Origin: Ligula intestinalis
Taxonomy: Eukaryota; Platyhelminthes; Cestoda; Diphyllobothriidea; Diphyllobothriidae
DNA: 64,000 nucleotides
Assembly (NCBI GenBank): GCA_036362985.1
Contig: JAYGXS010000004.1
Location: forward strand, 2,285,553 to 2,349,552
Reading direction: 5' to 3'
Position 1 is the stretch's first letter, and each line of letters begins with the position of its first letter. Below the pieces are notes generated by a model. The model ran no database searches. It saw only the letters and a list, made by a program, of their open reading frames with translations, and was not told where the DNA came from. A program made the position numbers and the translations under genes. Below are positions 34,701 through 46,700 of this stretch, piece after piece.

Positions 34701-37700
34701 GAGTCACCCTTGGGCGAAGTCGTTCCGAGGCCGCAATTGGAGGTGGATAGCCACCCAGAAGGACCGGGGGTAGTAGGTGGATTTTGCGTTCACAACGGCG
34801 GAGCCATCATCGCGACAGGAGCGTTGGCTCAGGAGTTTTTTGTGCGCGGCGACCGACAGAACAGAAACCTCCGCATGCAGATGATCGATAGAGGACATTT
34901 TACGGCAACCCGTGATCGTGCGGAGGGCAGCGTTCTGTGCTGACTGAAGGCGGCGAAGGCTGGAAGAGCTGATTGTTGGAGAACAGACTGGTGTCGATTT
35001 GCCGTTGGCACCAGTGGTCAAACCGTCGACACTGAGCGCACAGAAGGCAGTTTGCCAACGTTTTATCCAATGCCACAGGCGGAATGAAATGCCCGCCTAA
35101 ACTGTTTTTACACCTTGGGCAATCAGCTGTTCCCCCCTTCAGCATCCACGTTTATTCTTCCTCCTAGCTTTCTCCGTGAAGCCGCATTCCTTCTCATGGC
35201 CAGCATTTCGTATCTTCCGGGCAACCCTCTTGGTCTCTTTCTACACCTGTTTTCTCGCCCTTAACCTCTATGGGTGGAGGTCCTCCGGTGTAAACCACGT
35301 TCTTATTTTTGAAATCGATCCACGCTTCCACATGGATCACTTTCAAATGCTCGAGGTATGCTAGGGTTTTACTGTTTTTTTTAAATTTTCTGAACACTTT
35401 ATGCTTCGTTTCATTCTCTTTCTCCGTTAGTTTTTTCCCTTCCTCCCTTCACTAACTTCAAACGCTTCTCGCAATTCCTATTATATGTGTATATAGGTAT
35501 ACTAGTGTCCGGCTCACCGATCTGGTTACGTCGTGGTGCGCCTTGGAGATCACTTAGTGGTCTCTCGAAAAAGAGGAGGAAGAGAGAAGTATGCTTTATT
35601 TTCAGCAAAAAATTCCTCCATTCACTGATACCACGGGCTAAATTAACAAAAGGTGAAACCGTGGCTCAGCTGTTTTACGTGACCCGAGATAGCTTGTCCG
35701 TAGGGTTGATATACGTCGCCTTTGCCATTGCCGTCATCATAATCTTAATTGTCGGCTGTCGTCAGACAGTCATTGGCGTGCGTACAAGATTGAGGGGATC
35801 GTAAGAGAACGTGAATCAGCCGGAGTCTATATAAGGCCACTAGGAGAAGTGATGTAAGGTCGTCGTTTATGTCGTCAAAGAACAGAAACGAAAAACGCTG
35901 CATTTATGAGGCTGTAGGACCAGTCGGTTCGGTGAAGCTGCCTGCATATGGCATTGGGTGCAAGCTTTCGCTAATCGGCTTTGACTCAGGTTTTGATCCT
36001 GCTTATCATGTAGTCTATTTTGAAGTTATTTTTGTCATAATAGGGTGTCGGTTTTTTAACGAGCTTCGTTCTGACCACGAAGAAATCGTATGTACTGTAA
36101 AAAGTGACTCATTGAATATTATGCGTTTGTATAATTGATTTTGACTGGGATCCACGATAACATGCTGTCTTCTCAAGTGACGTCATTATTCGTGTCCGAA
36201 AGAGTGACAGTACGATCGTCGAGTTCGACTCTGTCCGCCGTATGCTTCACAAGAGAGTGGTTCGGGAACTGTGACTATACGCTTGATTATAGTGAGAGAG
36301 AGAGAGAGAGTTGCGTGGCCTCTATCTCACTGCTTCCTCCCTCACCCCTTCCACCTGGAACCGGTTTCATGACAGATCCAAGAAGACCGATGCCGGATCG
36401 GGCGCATGGCCGCCTCCATCATACTTGGCCAGGATCACAGCTATGTCGGAGAACCATAACCCCACATTTACGAAGGAGCCATTGCAATCTGACTCTCAGC
36501 CACTCCACTCTACACAACGAAACACACCCTGGACTGATCGTGGCATCCGTCTTATCCCGTCAGTTGGTCTTTTTCCAAGCCATGACTTTTAGCACACCGT
36601 GATGGCGTCAAGCGCGACTCGGATTGTTTATAGTAAGAGAAGAAATGCGCAGATTCGTTGACTTTACTCTTTCCCCCACTGCCAGCGTCAGGTTTTTTTC
36701 CAAGCCGATCTATCGCCTGTTCTGAGATGGGCATAGTGATTGACAGAGCCGGCGAAGCGGTCTGCGCGCGCGCCATAACACAACCTGCCTCCTACCTAAC
36801 ACACACTGTAGTTTACACAATCAGGGGATCAGAAAAAACCGTCGCCGTCTGACTCCCAGTCCATTCATTAGCCACTAAACATACGACAAAAAGTGGGCTA
36901 TAGGTGCGTTTAGTAAGTGCGTCGGTTAGCTGCCTCTTTCAACCACGGTGAACTGCGCAAGTCTCACTGGACACTGACACTCCCCTACCTATGGCCACCC
37001 ACCGGCTCCACGCTGGAGGAGTTTAACGTGGGATTGGCACACCTCTAAAGCCCTGACTTAATCTGGCTCAAGTTAGTGCTAAGGTTTATACCTAGTCTTC
37101 CGGGGTGTCGGCCTCCCATGAACGACAGCTGGGCGCAGCCGGTCTTGCCTGGGATCACTCCCCCCCTTACCATCGAAAACCGGCTGCCTGCTTTCTGTTG
37201 CTATGCGGTGGTGACTCAACTCAGTACTAATTTTCCGAGCACGGCCGTGCATACACCGTCGTTCCGCCCCCCATCCTCTAACTATCGCCGATGTCGTGCT
37301 AGGAGAACATGTTACGCAACGAGCGTTAAGCAACGTAATAATAATAATAACCATCTTAAAGCACGCACTTGAAGTTCGTTAAAAACTCCCTTCGCAGGGA
37401 TCCAGAACCTATTTAGTGCCCCGAGGCGATCAGTATTTCGATAAAATTCATTCGCAGGTTGGTGCCGTCATGCCGACACTCAACTACTGTCGCAAAAAAG
37501 ACGGATCCCCACCCTGATTTTGTGGTTTAACAGATAGTAGCTGGGCTGTGATCTGCCTGTAGCCCTTTGAATCGCATGTCAATCCCCAGCCTGCATGCAA
37601 TACCTAGTACAACTCTTCCAAACTTTCAAAGATAGTAACTACTTGGTTCTACTGCCACGCAGATGCCTAGTCTTTGTTGCTGTCTTCTCCGTCGATTATG

Positions 37701-40700
37701 ATATCCAGCAACGAGAGGTCGAAGTTGCCACGAGTTGATTTAGGGGTTATACTGTACAACCGGTTCCCTGGTTTTATTATATCTTTCGTGCGTGGGCTGC
37801 AATCATGTGTCTGGACTAAGGTAATGAATGCAGACCGCGCCCCACTCCTTCGCGCTATAAACGTTTTTCAGGTGAATGTTGGAGGGGGTAACCTTCTATT
37901 CGCGGCGCAGGCATTAGGGGGTGACTTATCTTGGTCTTTATGCTTAATCCTTTATATCCTCGTCTTGTCTTCTTTCTCTCCCCTGCAGGTGGGATTCATG
38001 TTGGCTGACCTGTGGGGCGGCTTCTTCATCATGTACATATTCAGCGCTCATATCGGGGTGCCGCAGTTCGTGCCACCCTTTGTCCTTGTTGTTCTCATGA
38101 TTGCCTACCTCTGCTCGCCCCTGCCCTTCTTCCACTTCAAAGCGCGGCGTTGGTTCTTCAAAATTTTTGTGAGTTTTGCCCTGCTGTCCTGTTCTGGCAC
38201 GCCCCTCCCCATTCCCCTCCCCTGTCTGTGTTTTATGCTGGACGTCTGCGTTTAAACCGAGGTCTTTTACATCTACCGTCTTTTCTGTACTGTAGGGNNN
38301 NNNNNNNAAAATCGCTTCGAAGTCAGGCAACCATAATTAGTCGATATGTAAGGCGCTGTGGGTTATAAGGCGCAATGTTATTTTCTGAGAAACCTAAAGG
38401 CTTTTAAGGCGCCGGAAAATCCGGTAAGCAGCATGTTTGCCGTTTGGCACATTTTGGCAAAAAAGTGCTAAGAACTTTGCGTTATGCCACTCAAAGCTCG
38501 CCCCTCGCACTTAACGGATTGAAATCCGGTTCGCCTTTCTGCTATGACCGTCAGAGACTTAATCTCATCTGCTACGGGCTCTGATGATGGGTCCGAGAAG
38601 GCATCAGAAACGTCAGGCGTATCAGGCGCTTGCATCTCCTTCTTAATTACTAGCATTTTTGCTTGCTTCCTGAATATCTTCTCTCCACGGCACTTCTTAT
38701 TGCCAGACTACTTGAGACTTAATTAACATGCAGACTCTTCCACACTTGCGTGGTTGGCCTCTGCTCTCCCGAGATCTGCCCCATTTTTTAAACAGCATAA
38801 ACCATGGGCTTATTTAGGGAAAAAAGTAACCTCCTTGTATCGCTTCTTGCGGTCAGAAAGTTTGATGTTGGTTTTTTTCGTGCAAATGTGCAGCCGAGCT
38901 TCGAGTGAGGAGCTGTCTCACTTCAGAGCATTTCAGGTAACGAGTGAGCTACTCAGTCCGCTCAGTTAACGAGCGCACTATAATAAATCTGAATGCGCTT
39001 GAATCTATTACGGTGCGCTGAAAGCCGTGGCTTGGAGGGTTGCCAACTGACAGGAAAACTCGGGTCCCCTACGTTGCTGCTCCTCCTGTACGCGTGTGTT
39101 TTTTGTGTGCGTATGGGAGGAGAGGGAGGATTGAGAGTCAGGCTGCAATGGCTCCCTCTTAATGTGGCCTTTATGGCGCTTCCGCGCAGGCGGGAGCATA
39201 CCTAGCGAGTTGGCTGATTCAAGTGTGCGTGTGTTGAGTGGTTACCGCGCCAGCCACCTACACCCTCCCTCATCCCCGGTCTTATTGACTTTGTCTTTAC
39301 ACTGGATACGGAGGTAGGAGTGGCGAGCAAGTGGGTAGATTCCGCGCAAGTCTGCCTAAACTCCTGTTCTCTCTCGCACGAGTTCTCTGCGTTGCTCCTG
39401 CCTGCTGTAGCTTTCGTGTTGCTTGCCCTGCTTACCGCTGTGTCAGTTGCGGCTTGCTTCAGCGTCTGCTGCAGCTGTTGGAGCACGTGGTGCTCATCGT
39501 CGAAATCGACGGGGGATCTGTCGTCGTCGTCGCCTGTATTCGTGGTTGAGTTCTTCTCCCGGGGTCCCTGCCCACCTTCAGCCGGTCAGTGAACTGCTGC
39601 ACTTAGATTGGCTACTTTTAGCAAGACGAGTGTTTTACATGTCGAGCTCGGTGCTGGAACGGATTAAACTCGTTAACCGAAGTTCCAGTGTAAATTCACG
39701 TTGCGAGGCTCGAGAAAGCACACCACTGCCCGCATTCATGCCTTCAGAGGGAGTGACTCAGACGAGTTAATGTGTCGCATGTGGTAGTCCATCGCGTGGA
39801 TGTGGGATAAACGTTTTAGTCCGAACAGGCATGCGCGTCATGGGGGAGGGGGGGGGGGGGGGGCAAACAGAGCAAAGCAAGGACCGGAAGGACAGAAATG
39901 CTACCAGCAAACGACCAACGGCTCGTAGAATGAAGTACATTTTAGTGAAAAGACTTACTTAAAAGAGCAGTATAGTTGACGTTTGTTTGAAATCAAAGGA
40001 AGAGGCTATTTCAATTTGACGAGATAAGTCATCTGAAGCTCTTTAAAAATGTATGTTTGAGCTTGCAGTGTCCGCAACGTTTTAAAGGCCCTCCTGCAAA
40101 AAAATGTCAATGCCTCCTGGCGTATTTTTCTACCCTACGTAAGCACGTAACATCAAACATTTATGAATAAGTAGAGTGGTAAAGTCTAAACCCTGCTGAG
40201 CTGTATTAATTATTAACTCACGAAACGCTGCTAATTCCTTCGAAATCGGTATTAGGAGAAACATCTTGGTCACTTTGTTTCCCACCAAAGACCTAATTGC
40301 CTCTGGCTAAGCACTGATAATTAGGGCTGAAGTTGTACGCCGCTTTATTAGTTACTAATTACTCAATGTCGTCGGTAGAAAAGGTTGGAAATATTATCAG
40401 TTTAGAGCCTTAACATTTCTTGCAATGGAAATGGCCTCTATGCCGCCCTCCTCCCCGACAGGATACAGGATTAGGAATGTCTCTCAACATAATCCAAATG
40501 ATCTTTCGCGAAATTCGGGAATGGTGCATATTCTAGTGTCTCAAATGCTTACCCGGAGCTTGATCGCAACCCCAGTCTTAATGCTAACATTATCTTTGCC
40601 ATCGGTGCAAAGGCGCTACCTCCGGTGTGCATTGGGTCTCATCGTCGACCACACCAAAAGCCGTGCCCTGGCTACCTGTGTAGGCAGGAGACTATTGCCC

Positions 40701-43700
40701 ACAAAGACCAAGGAGACTAAACTGCCATTTCTAGCTGTCTGTATTATTAGCCGCTGTATATACTGTGGTTTAAATCGAGGCTGAGCCGCAAATTAGAACT
40801 TGACGAGTGAGTCCCGTAACCGATCGGGGAGCGCATGTGCAGCGATAAAAATCTGTCCACCAGATCTAAACCCATGAGCCCGTGGCTGTATGGCTAGCGC
40901 GTTGGGCTTCCAATCAGCTCGCGGGTTCGATCCTTTATGTGACACAACACCTATGGTTTGGCATGGTTGGCTGTTGACGGGTCTTACTCGTCCACTCGCG
41001 TCTTTGCTCCATCCCCGCCTATCCGGGCGGCCGTCGCGTAATGTCGGTCCCCCTCTAGAGGTCGTGCGTAACTTGGCAGCGCTCTTACGCACACTAGTGT
41101 GGCTCCTTGTGCCTATGCGCTTTCGTGTTCTGAAGTGTCATTGTTAGCCTGACCTCATGGTGGCTAGAGTGGAGACTCGTGTTGTTTGCCCTCCTAACAG
41201 AGATTAAGGCGTTACTCGATTATTTCTGTTTGTTTCCTGACATTTGAGGGGCTTTCAGAGTTTTCATCAACCTTTCGCGCCGTTATCTTCGCGTGCCCCT
41301 GTCGGCTGTCGTGACTAGCTTTTACTTCAGTTACTTGAATCTGTCAATGCTTCGTTACTTCTGAAACGTCATGACTTTCAGCATCGTTACCCTATTTGTG
41401 GTCGCTCTTGAGACAACTGCATCCTACTCAACTCACTCATGCATGCCTTTCATACCTGGCGGGCGAGCATCTAAAATGTTTTTTGTCTTCCGCCCACCCC
41501 CCCTCTCCCGCCCTCTGCTATCTCTTATTATGTCTTTTCGCAGCCGGTTTTGTTTTTATCGCCTGTTTTTTTTCTTTCTTTGCAGTTACGGGTCCTTCGC
41601 GCGCCGTTTGCTCACGTCAACTTTCCCGACTTCTTCCTTGCGGATCAGTTGAATAGCCTTGCCTTTCTTTTTCCCGATATTGCCTTTTTTGTATGCTTCT
41701 ACGGCTCCTACGTGGAGTGGCCATCCGTGCATGTGAAACACTCCCTAAAAAATGCGACGGTCACACCGCCCGGCAAGAGCCCCTACTTTGGTACGTTTGG
41801 CCATTATTTTCTTGTTTCGTCTATTTTCGCTATTAGTATCAATTAGTATCAAACTGTTGCGGTTGATTGTGCTTGTCTGGGTAAAAGCGAGCCAATCATC
41901 TTACCCTTGTTATGATGTTGGTGAATATGTGGATGCCCGGGTTCGCAACAGAAGAGAGAATTTTTATTCTGAGCCTTCGGCTCCACACGAGAAGCTATCG
42001 TCAGAGTAAATGAGAACAGCAAACATCAGCTACGCATAATTGGGGTTGGTAGGGGAGGGGGGTGGTGGTGGCGATTATTGATTAGTCCTTGTCCAAGGCA
42101 CGTCCATTCTCACGCTATCTTATCGTGTCTCCGACGCGCGTCCCTGCAGTAACGGCGTGTGGCCCTGAAGTGTTGGCCTGCATGCTTGTAGAGGAGCTGG
42201 GCCCTAGTTTCTGGTCGCAGGCATGGATGACAAAATAACAGGGCGGTATATGCACATGCCTGTTTATAGAGTTAGGATCTGTCACTCAGGCTTCCAGCAG
42301 TTCGCGTCCCGTCTTATTACTGACTCGTGCCATTATCCGTGTGTTCAAAAAGTCGGGTCGTGGTCTTGTTCCAGAGTGTGGTAGCGATCTGGGACTGTGA
42401 GTCGCCTTTCCACACTGCCCGTTTGTGCTCCGTTATTCGCGAGCTAAGTCGTCGCCCGGTCTGCCCTGTAGAATAGCAAGAGCAGTCGCGACATGGCACC
42501 TGATAAATGAAGCCAGACTGCTCACCTACATCCAGCGGGTCCTTGATTTGCATGACTCTTGCACGCATGGTAGTTGTCGGGCGATGAGCCATACCCACGC
42601 CGAGCTCTGCAGCGATACGCTCGGTAGCTTCTGACACGTTTTTAATGTACGGTAGAGGGTTCCAGAGCGTTGGTGGTCCCCTTTCGATTGTTCCCCAAGG
42701 GTGGGTTCGGAGGCAGCGGCTGATGAAGCTGTTCGGGTATCCATTCCTGGCCAGCTGCTCCCGAAAATGTCGTAGTTCTTGCACTCGTCCCTCCTGTTCA
42801 CTGCAGTGCGTCTTCAACCTCTGAAATAGTGCTCGTATACAGCCACGATTATGCGTTATTGAATGGTTGCCATGGAAGCTGGGCACCTGGGTTGTGTTAG
42901 TCGCCTTTCTATAAACCGTGGTACCGATTTCCCCGTTAGGTCTGCGCGTGACGAGGACACCAGGAACGGTAGTTGTCCGGCACTCTCTTCCTTCTATGTG
43001 AATTGGATGTCGGGGAAGATACCATTAAGCAGGTTTTGGAAGTCTGCTAGCCTGCTCTTTTCGATTATAACGAAAGCGTCGTCCACGTATCAGACCAGAC
43101 TGCAGGCTCAAATTGGTCGAAGGCGACTTTTTCCAGCTCCTGTGAGACCAGTTCTGCGATAAAACTGGAAATTGGGGATCCCATCGGCGTCCCTTTGGTC
43201 TGTTCGTATGTTTGACCAGTAAAATTGAAAGCATTTCTTTGGCAGAAGACGAAGATTTGTACGAGATGGTCAATTTTTAGATGACCCTTCGATTCATTGT
43301 ATTTCTCTTCGAGTCGTTTTCGTAGGACAACGCGTGCCAGGTTCAAAAGGCTAGATGTAAATAGTGAAGTGACATCAAAAGATACCATGGTTTGATCCGG
43401 TTGAACCGTTCTGTCCCGGATAGCGGCTAGAAATTGGAAGGCCGAACTGATTGAGGTCGTCGAGCCCTCTCGGAGAAAGTTTAGTTTTCGTGACATCCAT
43501 TTAGATAGGTTGTAACTAGGGCTGCCTTTCAATGCCACGATTGGCCGGAATGGAACGTTGGGCTTGTGGATTTTGGGCAATCCGTAAAATCGAGCCAATG
43601 CCGTGTCAGTTGGTTTGGTTTGTCGCCATTTGTCTTGCGATATCACGTTGCTGCGTCGGATCCGGCTCAGGAGACTAGCAAGCTGGCTGATCAGCGATTT

Positions 43701-46700
43701 AGCCTGTGAGGAATGCGTGGGTTTGTAGCCCTTCGCCTTCGCAGGTACCGGTCTGTAATTGAACGAAGGAAGGAAGAGTGCATGACACGATTTGATGGAC
43801 CTGTTGCTGATTCCCTCGAAAGAACAATATCGACTCTAGCAAAAGCGTGACAGGAACAAAAGCGCAAGAGTTTCGACCAGAAGTTCGGAAAATTGAAACC
43901 GAAATCGAAAAAAGAACACGTGGTACACAACCTATCGTCTAGGCAGTTGACAGAAATAGATCTAAGCGTGCTGAGCCATGAAACCAACTTTAATACGGCA
44001 GATGCTAAGCCAGCCGAATTTATCGCGGCACTGGAAGCCGTGCTCGTACGAACCAACGCAACCGACGAGGCGAAGCATACAGTACGCCAGAAAGCCACCT
44101 CCCTATCAATGACGAATAGGCCCGCCAATAACATGTCACCAGCTGAAGAAGAGGCGATGAAAAGGTTAAAAATGAACAAATACATAATAGTGCTCCCGGC
44201 CGACAAGGGAAGAGCAACGGTCGTGATGAACCGTAGCGATTACAACGCAAAAGCACAAGCTCTTCTCGACGACCAGCACGAGTTCGTTTGTTTTGGATTC
44301 CGATTTCAATTTTCCGAACGTCTGGTCTAAACTCTTGCGCTTTTGTGCCTGTCACACTTTTGCTAGAGTCGAGCTTGTTCTTTCGAGGAAATCGGCAACG
44401 GGTCCACCAGATCGTGTCTTGCACTTTTCCTTCCTTTGTTCGATAACAGAACGGTACCTGCGAAGGCGAAGGTCTACAAACCCGTGCATTCCTCACAGGC
44501 TTAATCGCTGATAAAAAACAAGGATGACCGGCAGCGTATCAGGTGCTATTCAGATTTTGTTAGTGACACGTGGTAGACGAAGGCTTTCAATCAATTTTAT
44601 CACTGCGAGTGATTCTCTTCCCTCCAGAAGACTGCTCGCTTATGTACAGGCGGGTGGTGCCGATCCTCGTTGAAAAAAGTCCGCAAACTCTGCACTAACA
44701 ATTGTGCCTTAAGAAGTTGACACCTGGCGGTATAACGCGTTTCTTTGAAATTATGTAAATCTGCAAATTATGTATTCTGAAGCATTATAGCAGTTCCCTC
44801 TGATGAGAGAATGAAGCCAACATTAGATGTCTGCTTCGTGTACGCATACACTTGAATTTGGCCATATGATCCACTGCGCTCGCTCACATTTACAATCAGT
44901 TTCACTGTTTAGACCTTGTAGAGGGATAAAGAGAGGGAGGTAAAGGTACTAAAGCAGTTAACCGGTGCAGGAGCTTCATCGATTGTGATTGGCCAGCTAT
45001 TCAAGTTGTAATAACTGTACTAACGTATCCCTAACTCGAAACGTTTAATTGTATCCAACTTATACTAGTTAGAGCTATTATAAACTTCCCACAAGTCTAG
45101 ATGTTCGCCGTCCAACAACGCCTCTTCCGAATCCTCCAAAATGAAAACATAAATTCAAGGGCGCAATAATAGAAGTGTAGTACCGTATGATAACAGTGCA
45201 CTTTATAAAGGCGCGGGCATTTCCTGTTGTTGTTGTTGTTGTTGTACTAACTTACTCCCTTAACCTATTTTGCCAGCAATACATGGTATAACTTTTTTTA
45301 AGAAAGATGAAGGGATGTGGCGACTTGCTGCTGCCAGGAATAGTCGACGAAGGGCTCGCTCCGCCATGTGGACACAGATGGGAGGCGGTAGGCCATCGAT
45401 CTCGGCTTCGAATTCGGTCGTGAACGCTGCCCAATTGGCTTTCTTGAAATTAATGAAGTGCCGGTTGGGGGCCTTGATACGCTCGGCGGCGGTGGTCAAT
45501 TCGAGCACAATGGGGAGGTGGTCGCTACCCAGGCTGATTTCCGTGCTCCAAATGGTGGGGGCTACCAGGCTAAGACTGGCGAGGGAAACATCGGGCGAGC
45601 TGGAGGCGCCGTTGGTCGGGAGCCGCGTTTGGCTGTTCTCGTTGAGGATGGCAAAGGGGGCGTGTTCTAGTTCATCAGCCAGAGCTTCTCCTCGGGGGTC
45701 GGCCGCCAAGTTAGAACACCACAGGTTGTTGTTGTACTAACTCACTCCCTTAACCTAGTTTGCCAGCAATGCATGGTATACAATTTTTTAGAAAGATGAA
45801 GGGATAAAGATGAAGGTATAAAATTTTTAAGAAAGATGAAGGCATTCGGCGAATTTGTTTGGGCGGAGCCATAGGTCCTCAGGCGTGAAGTCTGTAGGGT
45901 TGGCCGGGCAGTCGAAGAGATGGCACGTTGTGTGGGAAGGCAGGAGGCAGTCAGGACAATTGTCTGTGACATTGATGGTTGGTTGGTAGACCATGTTGGA
46001 TCAGGGGTTCCCGCCGGAGTCCAAAATGGGTGCAGTTGGGAGGCGGAAAAGAGCCACGACCTCAGCCGGCTTGAGCCAAAGGTCCTCGGAGGTGAGTTAG
46101 ATGCCTGGCCGGGAACTGCAGACGAAGAGGTGACGGCAGTCCTGCGGCGAGACTCCGCAGTCGGGACAGCTATCGGATGTGGACGGGTCGAGTCGGTGTT
46201 GGTAGTGACGAAGAAGCATGCAGTGGCCGCTGCGAAGCTGCGCCACTGTGCAAAGAGTCACCCGTGGGAGATGACGTTCCGAGGTGGATACCCACCCAGG
46301 AGGACCGGGGAATGATAGCTGGATATTGCGTCCACAACTGCTCTTTGGTGAAGGCGCTGGTAGTCTGTCCTGATGGCGGAGCCATCAACGGGTAGGTCTG
46401 TGAGAGACGAGGCGACAGCTGCCTTGTGGAGACCTCGGATAGACGTCCGAACGTTGCGGCTAGGCTCGGGAGCGTTACAACGATGGCGGTTCGAATGGCC
46501 AGGTTGTGAACAGGTCCACCAGAACTGCTGGCCGAGGAGTTTGTTGTGTGCGGTGACCGGCAGGACAGAAGCCTCCGCATGAAGGTGATCGACAGGCGAC
46601 ATTTTATAGCAGCCCGTGATCGTGCGGAGGGCGCCGTTCTGTACTGACTGAAGGCGGCGGAGGCCGGAGGAGCTGATTGTGGGAGACCAGATTGCTGCCG

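Noticed and set aside
35204..35355. Exon 8 starting at the inner CCAG acceptor
   Set aside because: This would lose the conserved WP and 12 residues of family spacing; the upstream pyrimidine-rich acceptor is in the same phase and fits better.
37674..38255. 193-codon open frame taken as one gene
   Set aside because: Only 37989-38168 has XPR1 similarity and is bordered by a good acceptor and donor; the rest is intron read through by chance.
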